Below, piece after piece: positions 34,437-45,496 of a stretch of 64,000 nt of DNA. Within the stretch, counting starts at the first letter, position 1; each line of letters starts with the position of its first letter. This DNA is from Dipteris shenzhenensis (Eukaryota > Polypodiophyta > Polypodiopsida > Gleicheniales): NCBI GenBank assembly GCA_047967505.1, contig CM106541.1. The stretch is one strand, 5' to 3'. Position numbers and translations under genes: made by a program. The notes under the pieces are model-generated. The model was not told the DNA's origin. It worked only from the letters and a program-made list of their open reading frames with translations, and made no database searches.

Positions 34437-36270
34437 CTTACACCCTAAATCTTAAATCCTAAAGTTCCCTAAATCTTAGGTTATACAATCTAAGCTCTTA
34501 AACTTATATAATAGTTATAATCCCTAAACCTTAAACCCTAACCCCTATAACTTAAATTCTAAAACCTAATTTTTAATTCTAAACCCTAGATTCTACACTC
34601 TAAGCTCATGATCTTATATACTAAACCCTAAAACCTAAAGAAACCCTAAATGCTAAACCCTAAACCCTAGATTTTTAACCCTAAACCCTAAATCCTAAAC
34701 CCTAAACCCTAAAAATATAATCATAAACACTAAACCCTAAACACTAAATCTTAAATCCTAAGCCCTAAAACCTTAACCCTAAATACTAAACCCTAAACCC
34801 TAACCCTAAAATACAATCAAAATTTTATGATTTTTTTCAATTTGTGCAATAGGTTTGATATATCCTCCAAACTGTTGCAAGTCGAATAGGTTAATGGTGC
34901 ACTCAACCTATTATAAATATCAAGGAATTTTCTTGATTTGAGCAACAGGTTGGGAGGTATATCCAACCTGTTGCACAAATCGAGAATTTTCTTGATTTGT
35001 GCAATAGATTGGATATACTCTTCAACCTGTTGCTCAAGCAACAGGTTTGAGCAACAGGTTGGGGGATATACCCCCAACCTGTTGCTCTCCCCAACCTGTT
35101 GATCAAGCAACAGGTTGGGGGGTATATCCAACATGTTGCATAAATCGAGAATTTTCTTGATTTGTGCAACAGATTGGATAAAATTCTCGATTTATGCAAC
35201 ATGTTAGATATACCCCCCAACCTGTTGCTCAAGCAACAGGTTGGGGGTATATCCCGCAACCTGTTGCTTGAGCAACAGGTTGGGGGGTATATCCAACATG
35301 TTGCACAAATAGAGAATTTTCTTGATTTGTGCAATCAAGCAACAGGTTGGGGGTATATCCAATCTGTTGCACAAATCAAGAAAATTCTCAATTTGTGCAA
35401 CAGGTTGGATATACCCCCAACCTGTTGCTCAAGCAACAGGCTGGGGGATATTCCCCCAACAGGTTGGGGGTATATCCAACCTGTTGCACAAATCTAGAAA
35501 ATTCTAGATTTGTGCAACAGGTTGCATATACCCCCAACCTGTTGCTCAAGCAATAGGTTGGGAGATATATCCAACAACAGGCCTCCAACCTGTTGCTTGG
35601 GGGATATATCCAACAATAGGCCTCTAGGTTGGGGGGTATATCCAACCTGTTGCACAAATCGAGAATTTTCTTGATTTGTGCAACAGATTGGATATACCCC
35701 CCAACCTGTTGCTCAAGCAACAGGTTAGGAGATATATCCAACAACAGGCCTCCAACCAGTTGCTTGGGAGATATATCCAACTGTTGAACCTATTGCTTGG
35801 GGGATATATCCAACTATTACTCAACCTTGCACAAATCAAGATTTTTCAGTTGTAGGTTGGATATATTCCCCAATTGTATATCAAATTGTTGCACAAACAA
35901 GAAAAATTCTTGATTTGTGCATTAAGTTGGATATATCCCCCAACCTATTGCTTGATATATCCAACCTGTTGCTCAAGCAACAGGTTGGGGGATATATCCA
36001 ACCTATTGTACAAATTAAAAAAATTCATTAGATTTTGGTTGTATTTTAGGGTTAAGGTTTAGGGTTTAAGATTTAAGATTTAGGGTTTAGGATTTAAGAC
36101 TTAGGGTTTAGGATTTAGAGTTTAGGGTTTAAGGTCTAGGATTTATTGTTTAGGAGTTTCGGATTTAGGGTTTTGGAATTAAATGTTTAAAGTTTAGGAT
36201 TTACGGTGGCTAAGATTTTTTGGTATTAATTATTTAAAGTTTAGGATGTAGGGTTTAGGTTTAATGCCTT
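34437..36270. repeat. Large foldback: telomere-like arms around a palindromic minisatellite
   Basis: The left arm (34437-34805) is degenerate CCCTAAA/CCTAAAT repeats; the right arm (36045-36270) is degenerate TTTAGGG in the opposite sense. The inner flanks also mirror each other (CCCTAAAATACAATC on the left, GGTTGTATTTTAGGG on the right). The centre (34840-36010) is a minisatellite of CAACCTGTTGCTCAAGCAAC-type dyads alternating with ATTTGTGCAACAGGTTGGAT and GGGGGTATATCC. Apparent open frames in both strands (YPPTCCL...) are by-products of the repeat. Confidence 0.85.
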
Positions 36271-36371
36271 CTCTGCTAGTTTTGATATAGAAGTTATTAA
36301 GTAATAATAAGCTCAATGATTATTTATTATGTTCATTTTGAGTTGCTAATCTACTTTTATACATAAAACAG

Positions 36372-39300
36372 GTATTCACCCTAACAGAGGGTATGGATGT
36401 GGTGTTATATAAGAAGAATGAAGTGGTGGCTTTTGGACGAATTCATAGTCTTGATCCTATGAATGTGTGTCATTTCCAACGTTGTGGTGAGAGAAGATGT
36501 GTAGTGATAATCACCAACATTGTAAATCTTGAAGTACATTTAAAATATCCACATGGAGACTTTGAAACATTGGGAGATATCTTACAATGTGACATATTTG
36601 ATATGCAAGCACACAGAACACTCTGAGACCAAGACGAAATTGTTCCAAAGACATACTTTCAAGATATCAAGAAAACTTATATCCAGGGGGAAAAAGTAGA
36701 GATGTTATTTTGCTCCGGAGAAGTTTTAGCAATTGGCAACTTTAAGGGCTATGATCATAATTTTCTCTGTATAGTGGAGATAATTAAGTTGACTAGTGCA
36801 GGTGTCATTCAAAATGTAATGGATAGTACTTCACAATTAGATGTCCATAATACTACGTCTCAACTACAAGTTCATAGTACTTGTAAATGGGGGTTAGCTT
36901 TCTTGAAATCAAGTTTGCCCAAGACAGTTTCCTTCAATGTCATGGAAGACACAACGGAATATTATCAGAAGAAAAAGACTATAACACAAATGGGATCCAA
37001 ATTGATAAGAAGATATAGTAGTAATCAAGAGTATCATAGTGGCATGCTCACAGGTATTGAGGACATTATAGTAACAGATGTTGATGTAGAAAAGGTTTCT
37101 TGTGTTGCAAGTGACTCAAATATACTCACTGGTATAGAAGACTTGTCTTGTGTTGCAAGTGACTCAAACAGGCTCACTGGTATAGAAGACTTATCATGTG
37201 TTGCAAGTGACTCGAACAGGCTCATTGGTATAGAAGACTTGTCCTGTGTTGCAAGTGACTCGAACAGGCTCACTGGTATAGAAGACTTGTCTTTTGCTGC
37301 AAGTGACTCAAACATGCTTATTAATATAAAAGACTTGTCTTGTGTTGAGAATAATAAGATGGGACCACAAAGAAAAATACATGCAAAGATCGATGGGATA
37401 AGTGATGCAATAACAGGAATTGATGATATTAGTGACAATGATCATGATGTTACCACTCGAATACAAGGCAAAAGGGGCAGAGAATCTGAGACTTGTCATG
37501 TTGTTCGTAATATTGTTGCTAGCATGCCAGAGAATATAGATGGGAGAATCTTGAGTTACAAAGGAGAAACAATTCAACCACAAAATTCAAGAGGCATTGG
37601 CAACAAATTGACATCAATGAACATGTCGCCCAGATTGCCATTTCCAAGATATTATAAGGTATCAAATAATTCTCAAGCCCACACAGCATTTGATTATAAA
37701 GATGAAGATTCAAGGGAAATGGATTCGAGGTTTGATGGTCTTACAACTAGAAAATGCAAGACACTATTTACAAAAAGAAAGTATGTGAGTGTGAAGAGGC
37801 GAAGAATCATGGCATCAATTCCAGAACTAAAGAGACATGTGATGCTATCCGAGGAGAATATGGAAAGGATGCTTATGCGAGTTTGTTGCAAGAGACTTTG
37901 CATTAGAAAAGTTGGGAAAGATGATTGTGCAGCCATACGCCTTGGTATTTGGAGTAAGACAGCGCCTAATAGACATAACTATCTTCTTCAAGAGTTTTCA
38001 TGCTTTCTTCATCAAGGCACTAATCAAGATTTGAGCACAACTAGACACTGTAAACCTAGATTGAAACCCATGGTTAATGGGAGACCCATTTGCAATCGAG
38101 GATATCATCTGGGCAGAGGTGAAAGAAAAAGTTATTCATACAATTCATGGAAATACCTACAAGCTTAAATGCCATGGAAGCACTATAAATGCAACCACAA
38201 CATTAAAGCAAGTTTGCGAAGACCATGCATTACCGCAACCTCATCTTCAACAAACAATGCTAGATGGACGTGTCGAATGCCAACAACATCTTCCTTTGGG
38301 AATGACAAAGAAGGTCGTCCTAGAAACTGTCAATAAAACTTTACAAGACAGAGATGAGAGCATGATTTCACGATCAACCTTGTACAAAATTTGGCGTAGA
38401 GATTTTTGCCATGTCAAGACACCATCAAAGCAAAGGATGTCAAAATGTAAGACATGTGATGAATTAAAAAATGCCATTGAACATAGTAAATGTGAGCAGC
38501 AGCGAGAAAGATATATTAAATGGCGATCAATCCATTTACGTCATGTGCACGATGCTCGAAAGTTGTATGCTTCTTGGAGAGAGGAAGCTATTTCACATGT
38601 CGATAAGTCCATATGCATCACCATTGATGGCATGGACCAGAATACAACCACTTTGCCACAATATAGACGTATCCCACCGGCATTGGAGGGCAAACATGGA
38701 CTAAAAACACACTTGTGTGGAGTATTAGTACATGGATACCGAATCTTTTGTGATGTATGGATTGATAGTTTGCATGACCATGATAGTAACCAGGTTGTTA
38801 CATCAATCATGAAAGCAATAAGAAAGGTCAGAGATGCTCGTGGATGTTTGCCTAACACATTGCGAATACAAGCTGATAATTGTTGGAGAGAGAACAAGAA
38901 TAAATATATATTTGCTTTATGCTCTATGCTGGTTGGTTTGAAAATATTTGAAGAAGTGGAAGTTGGCTTTCTTCTTGTCGGCCATACACATGAAGACATA
39001 GATCAAATCTTCAGTGTTATCTCTGGTGAGTTGAAGGCAATGGATGTTTTGATAATGGAGGATATGCTATTTTGAATTGGGAAAAAAATTGGAGGTTCTC
39101 GCAAGGAAGAATCAGAAGTGGCTATCTTAGAGAGGATGGTAGATTGGAGAGCATTCATAGAGCCACATTTACAAACAGGAGATGATGCCCTAATAGGACA
39201 CACAAATCCACACTACTTTTGGTTTCACTTTCATAACAATATTCTAGTGATGCAATGGAAGCACTACTCAGTAGATGGAGATCATTTATGGAGTGAGTCA

Positions 39301-40149
39301 TATGCTTTATTACAATGAATAATTCCATTGGAGGAAACTAGATTTGTTCTTGCAAAAAACAAATCACTTGACATAGATGAAATGAAAGGCTTGAAAGCCT
39401 TCATTAAACATCTTCAAAGTATGATGCAGAAATATCCTGAGCAATCAACTAAGAATTTGGAGACAATTAAATCAACTGAAGCACTTATCCAATCTTTAGA
39501 AAGACAAGAAAACTTAATGAGCATTGAGTACTCTGAATCCTTTTGGCCGGAACAAGCTAGGTCACCAAGTTTTCCATTGGATATAAATATGTTAGTAGAT
39601 ATGGAGGAAGCAGAGGAATGCCTTTTACCTCGAAAATATTGTGGCAGGAAGGGAGACAAACCCTTACCAGAGTTTATACCATCTAATGAGATTGAAGGGG
39701 GTCTATTTGTTGCAGTTTGGGCATCTGATCCAGGTTCAGAGTTGGATGACCAAGGTGGCCCAATTTGGGTTGCAAAGGTTGCTAAGATAGAAAGGGATGA
39801 CAAGGGAACTCATATAACATTTACAGCTTTATGGTATGAACCAAAGCCATTGAAAAATCTCCCGAGAAGATATACAATAAGACAACTCTATGAGGGATGC
39901 TTCCAAAAGAAACGTGAATGGGTTCCAAATAATGAGGGATTAACAGAGGTGGAAGTCAGTAGCATTATTCATTGCTGGAAATCGAGGACACGAAGTTTTA
40001 AAAAGAAGCATGGATACAATGTTGAAAAATGTATCACAATCCCTGATCCAAGTCGTGTCCATATTAAACATCATTTGGCAAGACTTGACCCATCAAGCTC
40101 AAATACATTACATGAATCTGATGACTCTAAACGAGATTTAGATGCATAA
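36372..40149 (+). pseudogene. DUF7869-like HTHEDID protein, candidate transposase of the 15.6-kb element
   Basis: The main body lies in two frames: frame A from 36372 (after a possible 3' splice site) to about 38090, and frame B to 40149. TGA stops interrupt at 36624, 39073 and 39316, all positions where CGA or TGG would fit. There is one frame change near 38060-38090. N-terminal features: five 16-residue repeats (CVASDSNRLTGIEDLS), then basic KRKYVSVKRRR. Middle: CKTCDEL Cys pair, ITIDGMDQNTTT, LRIQADNCWRENKNK and VGHTHEDIDQIF. The three acidic clusters are spaced like an RNase-H-fold DDE/DDD nuclease (inference). C-terminus: WVAKVAKI, TALWYEPKP, KREWVPN. The HTHEDID signature is what I associate with the DUF7869 family. 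Confidence 0.65.
37101..37340 (+). repeat. Five tandem 48-bp coding repeats
   Basis: In-frame 16-residue units beginning CVASDSN and ending IEDLS. The last unit has diverged (FAASDSNMLINIKDLS). The reading frame is preserved through the repeats. Confidence 0.9.
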
Positions 40150-40182
40150 GATAATGTTTTGTATGCTTTTTTCCATACAAAT

Positions 40183-40365
40183 GGTGTATCTATACACCAC
40201 CAATAAGATAATTTATTGTATGGTTTGTTTTTCAAAAAAAGGGTGTATCTATACACCACTTATATATTGAATTCAACAAACTCTTTTTTTTCAAAAAAAT
40301 GGTGTATCTATACACCACTTATATGTTGAATTCAACAAACTCTTTTCATATGGTGTCATATTTTC
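40183..40365. repeat. Right subterminal GGTGTATCTATACACC repeats
   Basis: Three perfect copies at 40183-40198, 40242-40257 and 40301-40316, 59 bp apart, plus a partial GGTGTCATA near 40355. They mirror the GTGTACATATACAC motifs at the left end of the transposon. Confidence 0.8.
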
Positions 40366-40667
40366 ACTTCATAGTGTTAAAATTGAACTTGAGTTAGGAG
40401 ACTACTATTATTATTATTATAGTTATTGGATGGGGGCACCATGCATGAGTTTGGGAATTATAGCTTCACTGAGCCATTTTTTTTAAAATTAGAGGTTACC
40501 ACTTGACTTTTTACTAGCTTAATATGGCCATATTTGTATATAAGTGACCCATTTAGTGCTCAAAAAAACCCAATTTTTTAGCTCACTAAGTGAAGTTGAG
40601 TGGAGAGGATATGCTCCAAAAAAAAGTCTAAACCAAGAGAGAAAGTCCAAAAATTTTGAATAGTGTG

Positions 40668-41495
40668 TTCCTTGAACAAGGTCGGCCAATAGTACCCAGC
40701 ATGTAAAATCTTCTTAGCTGTATAATCATCGTCATAGTGGCCTCCACAAAATCTATCATGATAATGCTTCAATACCTTAGGTACTTCATTCGCATCAATG
40801 GCCCATCTTAGTACCCCATCCAGGCCTTGACGGTATAACACCCCATCAAAGAGAGTGTAGCACCTACTATCTCTACAGATTTTCTTTCTCTCATAGCTAG
40901 TACTTTCTGGAGGAAAGGAGAAAGCGGTCAAAAACCTGTACATTGCACCATACCATGGATCCCCAACTTCTATGGCCACTACAAAGGTTACATCGAGGCA
41001 CTCCTCTAAATCAATCAAAGCATTCTTCAAGTTGGAACAACCCCCTTTTACAATTTTGAAAGAGAAATCATATTCTTGTAAAACTACCAACCATTTGGCC
41101 AACCGGCCCATGCGATTTGGTGATTGAAGAACCTGCTTTGCAAGACCATTGCTATAGATTATAATGAAGGACTTTCTAGCAACATAATGCTTAAGTTTCT
41201 CAATGCAGAACACCAAAGACAAAGCATGCTTGTCAGTCTCAGAGTAGCGTCATTTAGTGTCGAGCAATTGTCCAGAAGCAAATCAAACAGGATACATGAA
41301 CCGATCCTCCCCTTGCTGGAGAAGAATACCCGCAAGAGTGTGCTCACCAAACCCAGGATTGATATAGAAATTCTTTGACCAATTAGGATTGCATAGAATG
41401 GGTTCTAAAGACAGAGCACTCTTGATTTGTACAAACCCATGATCACAATCCTCATCCCAAGAGAAATCAACTCCATCTTTTAATAGCATAGTCAT
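40668..41495 (-). pseudogene. Ty3/gypsy RNase H and integrase zinc-binding domain
   Basis: The minus frame at 41283-41495 (FSWDEDCDHGFVQIKSAL ... FGEHTLAGILLQQGE) is the end of reverse transcriptase and the start of RNase H. The frame at 40668-41222 has CIEKLKHYVARKSF, LAKWLVVLQEYDF and then HYHDRFCGGHYDDDYTAKKI with GYYWPTLFKE, the integrase zinc-binding region with its two His. The reading is cut exactly at 40668 by the end of the 15.6-kb transposon. A stop/frame change near 41250 separates the two frames. Confidence 0.85.
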
Positions 41496-41499
41496 GGGT

Positions 41500-42775
41500 C
41501 ACATCAAAGGAGGATTACCAGAATTCGAGCAATTGCGTTCAAGTGAGGTGATGGTTCGAGCGAGGAATTTCATAACTTTTGACATTCTAGTGTGATGTTT
41601 TATGTTCAAAAAGTAGCATTCATTGCTTACTTTTACAGTTGTTGTGCTACCCATGATATTGTGAGTAATCAATTGTCTTATAGACAAACAACAATTTTTG
41701 AAAATGTTTGGCAATGTTTTTCAAGGGTCAATGAAGGAGGGGTGGAAGAAAGGGGTCAAAGTATGTGTTTTTCTTGTGCAATTTCCATTTACAAGGCAAA
41801 AAACTAATGGGAGGAGGAGCCTCCCTAGAGGCCACGATATCGCGGCCTCTTGTGAGGCTCCTCTTGCCAATATTATTTGGGCTGTAACTTGGTCAATTGG
41901 ACTCCAAATATGGTCATGTTTGTAGTCAAAATGATCGGAATGATATGAATGAATACATTTATCATGTTAAAGTGTCAAAATCCTAGATCTATAGAAAGTT
42001 TATACTTATCTTTGTTTCATGAGAGTCGGACCTTATCAAACTCTATATTTAATTATAACCATGGATTTTTCTCATATAGAGTCTGGGTCCTTGGTTTCCT
42101 CCCTCCATCCTAGAGGTGTATACATGGTCAAGGACATATGAAGGTGATCCATATTTAGTTAGCATCATCATGGTCATAAGGTGATCAATAATTTATTAGT
42201 TCCATAGTTTAAACATTTGATTCATGTGATCATTTTGTGTGCAAAATGGATCAAATCATGTCAGTAGCATAAAAATCGATGAGCTACAAATAGTTGTTTG
42301 TGAGAGATTTTGCTAGGAGAAGCTTCTATATCATCGGTGGGACTATTGTTGCCATGTATGTAACTCCATAAAATAAAGAAACCTGATCAACTCACGTGCT
42401 ACCTTACTTGATTTTGAGTGATCGCCTCGAGGTGTAGACATTGCAACATTTTTCCTTTTGTATCTATTGAATGATTGCTAACTTGCATGTATTTATTATT
42501 TATCGAATAATAGGTTTTCTCTTTGTATGTTGCCAAGAATTTTCCCTTTGGTATTCATTAAATGATTGCTAACTTGCATGGATTTATGAGTTATCCAATA
42601 GTAAGTTTAATCTTTGTAAGTTGCCAACAATCATACAAAAAATAATTTAAAACAATTTGTAATAGTGTCATGTAGATTCAACCATTTTTACTAAAAATTT
42701 ATTGCTCCTACAGGTTTAGACAAAGTTCCTCATAAGTGTCGCTCAAACTTTGGGCTCGCTCGAATGCAGTCGCTC
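41500..42775. other. About 1.27-kb non-coding insertion in the gypsy pol region
   Basis: Between the reverse transcriptase end (near 42780) and the RNase H start (near 41500) the gypsy homology is lost. The inserted DNA is AT-rich with no domain. It contains the hairpin listed at 41814-41863. No terminal repeats or target duplication are clear to me. Confidence 0.5.
41814..41863. repeat. Strong short hairpin
   Basis: GAGGAGCCTC (41814-41823) pairs with GAGGCTCCTC (41854-41863). Inside it AGAGGCC pairs with GGCCTCT around an ACGATATCGC loop. It is far more GC-rich than its surroundings. Confidence 0.8.
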
Positions 42776-42779
42776 GATG

Positions 42780-43681
42780 TTTTTACTTACCCACGTCAAA
42801 GCAGCATATTGATCAATGAAGCAGCGATAGTATCCTGCTAGATTGACAAATGAGCATACCTGACATTTGGTTGTTGGCAAGGAGAGATTGAGGATAGCTT
42901 CTACCTTCTCGGGGGGCTTGATGCCCTCAGATGAGACATTATGTCCTAGTAACCTCCCTTGAGTGGCTCCAATGGTGCATTTATTAGAGTGAGGCTCCTA
43001 ACCTAACCTTTGGAAGGCCAACCTAACCTTCATGACGTGCTCCTTATGTGCCGAGAATATACAAAAATCATCTAAAAACACCTCCAAGAAAACCCCCAAA
43101 TAAGGAGCAAACACCATCTGCATTAATCTTTGAAAGGTAGCAGGAGCATTGGTGAAGCCAAATGGCATTACTTTGAATGCAAATGTCCCCCAAGGTGTGG
43201 CAAATGTGGTTTTAAGCACATCCTCCTTAGCAATTCTGATTTGATAAAACCAAGAGTAACCATCACAAAAAGTATACATCTCATGACCACTTACCTTCTC
43301 AAGAATGAGGTCTTGAAAGGGAAGAGGATGATGGTCCCTCTTGGTGGCTGCATTGAGTTTCTTATAGTCGATGTAGATCCGCCACTTGTTTTTCTTTGGG
43401 GTGACTACCACTGGCGAAACCCATTTAGTATTGTGAATTGGAACAATAAACCTAGCTTTTTTAAGTTTTTGCAACTCTGAGCGCAAAGCATCAGTCAGTA
43501 GGGGCCCTAATCTCCAATACTTTTGAGCCACAGGCTTGTAATCAGGCTTCAACTCTATCTTGTGCTCTATGGCAGTCACATGGCGAAGGTGGCGGTCGCT
43601 AATTGGGAAGAGGTCAGGGAAATCTTTGAACATTTCTAGGAACTTGTCTTTCTCACTTGGAGTGAGGTCTAGGGAAAGCAT
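42780..43681 (-). pseudogene. Ty3/gypsy reverse transcriptase
   Basis: The minus frame at 42998-43681 contains HKIELKPDYKPVAQKYWRL, FIVPIHNTKWVSPVVVTPKK and WRIYIDYKKLNAAT. DGYSWFYQIRIAKED, TTFATPWGTFAFKVMPFGF and FLDDFCIFS follow. The polymerase YxDD box reads FLDD, with both Asp kept. A TAG at about 42996 interrupts; the frame continues with NVSSEGIKPPEKVEAI and a GYYRCFI thumb piece to about 42780. It would copy element RNA to cDNA; now dead. Confidence 0.9.
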
Positions 43682-44330
43682 AGATTCAAGTTGTGGAGAC
43701 TAGCTGTTACCTTTTTTGTAGGTGGCGGGGTCGGAGACACCCCCATCATGTAAACTTCCTCCTCTGAGAACTCCTCCCCCCCATCTGATTCTTCCATTGA
43801 TTTAGACATCGAGGATGAGAGAGTATCACCGTCTTGTTCCTCTTCTTCTTCTGGTTTAGTGGCACCTAGTTGCACTGGGATCTTCTCCTTAGAAGCACCA
43901 AAAAACATGTGTCCTGTCTTCCAATAGCTGACTGCATCACTCTTTCTCAACCATGGTCTCCCGAGTATGGCTGGGTAACTCCTGCCTGTATCTTCAATGT
44001 CCACTACATAGAAATTGATGGTGGTGGTCAACCCATTGACAGTGATGGGCAAATCCTCAATGACTCCCAAGGTGGTGAGTCATCAACCATTTGCTACCTT
44101 GATTCGAGTGGAGGAATGCCTTGTGCATTTCAAATTCAATTTCTTCATGATTTGGCCACCATGATATTACATGCAGCTCCCCCATCAACACAGATACTTT
44201 TGACACGGCAATTATCTATGATGACATCTACTGTATGTGGGTGTCGATCAATTTCTTCAGAGATAGAAGAGACCTCTTGTACCTTTCCCTTTTTCTTGCT
44301 CCTCCTTGTTGAGAGCCGTTAATGCAGCTC
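43669..44330 (-). pseudogene. Ty3/gypsy aspartic protease region
   Basis: The upstream part (about 44150-44280) reads IDNCRVKSI then VDGGAACNIM, the catalytic loop with DGGA. After stops near 44100-44145 the open frame 43669-44070 continues with YPAILGRPWLRKSDA and a very acidic linker (EEEEEQDGD). It joins the reverse transcriptase with a short overlap at 43669-43681. Same protease type as in the element at 2042-3766. Confidence 0.8.
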
Positions 44331-44399
44331 ACGTCTCACCTTAGGGCTTAATGCTATTAGTTGAGGAAGCATGATGCTCAAAGACCGATGAGCAAGGTC

Positions 44400-45496
44400 C
44401 TAAATGATCAAATATTCCTCTTGCCCCGAGCCGATGGGAAAATCCAAGGGTGACCACTTACTCTTGCGAGATCTTTTAGTCTTCGCTCTTGGTGGGTCTG
44501 CCATCTCAGCATCTGAGGGCTCTGAGAAGGACATCTTCTTCCTGGGGCGGCCTCGTCCACAGTTTGGAGAGGGGTCTGAGGTGGTATGACTTCTTTTCCC
44601 GAGGTCAAGGATCTCTTTGTTAGAATTCTCAGTGCCTGATTCACTCTTAGAAGATTCACCCTTGGAATATTGGGGCATTCCGTGTGATAATGAACCTTTT
44701 GGTGTAGCACACAACATTGGCACGTTGTCTTGAAGGGCAATTGGCTTGATTTTTGATGCCCACCATCTCAAGCCAAAGATCATTCAGGGCCTTGGCTAGG
44801 TCAGTGACTTTGGGTTCTTTAGCAAGAGGGGCCGGGGGAGTAAGAAGGAGGGGGGCTCATGGGCGAGGTTGGGGAAATCTTCCAAGTGGAGATTGGGGAT
44901 ATACTCCTTGTTGAGGGTAAGCATCTAAGGGAGGACCATACATTTGAGGTGGAGGCGATGGATGCATCCCTGATGAGGGAAGCGGGGTTCAGACTGAACT
45001 TTATCAAACTTTTGAGCAATCTCATGTGCTAGCACCATAGTTTCCGGATTCTCCCATTAAAGCTTGAGGCGGAATTTGTCATTTGCTCTTGCTACAAGGT
45101 AGCCCAGCACATGCTGAGTCATTCTAGCTTGAAATCTGGCATTGTCCTCCTGTGTGGCAATTAAATGGTCTAGGAGCATGGCCGCTCGATCCACATATCG
45201 ACGCACCGTCTCACCTTCTGACTGCTTCAAGTTTGCCACCTGCAGGTACATATTCTCCGGCTCCTCTTGTTTGCCAAAATACTCAATCATTGCTGCTATT
45301 AACCTTGGCCAGCTTTAGCGAACGTCGTTGGCCTGCTTCTCATACCACACTTGACCCAAACCCTCTAGAAATGTGGGAAGAACCAACAGCCATCTATCTT
45401 CAGTAAGAAAGTTGAAACATAACCACGCTTGAAGGCCACAAGATACTCATTTGGATTTTCTTCAACCCATCCACAGAATAAGGGAATGTCAGCCAT
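44400..45496 (-). pseudogene. Ty3/gypsy gag
   Basis: The likely start is the ATG at 45496 (MADIPLFCGWVEENPNEYL, a gag N-terminus). TAG and frame changes follow near 45380. The frame 45057-45290 has the second half of the capsid-type domain (YLQVANLKQSEGETVRRYVD). A Pro-rich stretch follows (44819-45025), then a basic segment with a damaged Cys-His knuckle near 44690-44720 and an AT-hook-like GRGRPRKK near 44540. There are several stops throughout. Confidence 0.75.

Larger units (their letters stand above)
25071..40667. mobile_element. 15.6-kb terminal-inverted-repeat DNA transposon
   Basis: The ends are CACACTATTCAAAATTTTTG-GACTT at 25071-25095 and its exact reverse complement at 40643-40667 (25 of 25 bases). 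They interrupt one gypsy integrase, whose zinc-binding part ends at 40668 and whose core resumes at 25068. The flanks ATCCTTAA (25063-25070) and TTCCTTGA (40668-40675) match at 6 of 8 positions, fitting an aged 8-bp target duplication. Subterminal GGTGTA/TACACC repeats occur at both ends. Cargo: an unrecognised minus-strand gene (25901-29084) and a plus-strand HTHEDID-protein gene (31450-40149). 8-bp duplications occur in hAT, P and KDZ-like groups, but I cannot assign the superfamily. Confidence 0.8.

Noticed and set aside
34437-34805. A true chromosome end or telomere
   Set aside because: The CCCTAAA repeats are degenerate, short, and faced by an opposite array 1.2 kb away inside a transposon, so they are interstitial.
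34817-36062. Cys/Tyr/Pro-rich peptide repeats (YPPTCCL...) on both strands
   Set aside because: They are translations of the palindromic minisatellite. The same peptide appears on opposite strands because the unit is self-complementary.
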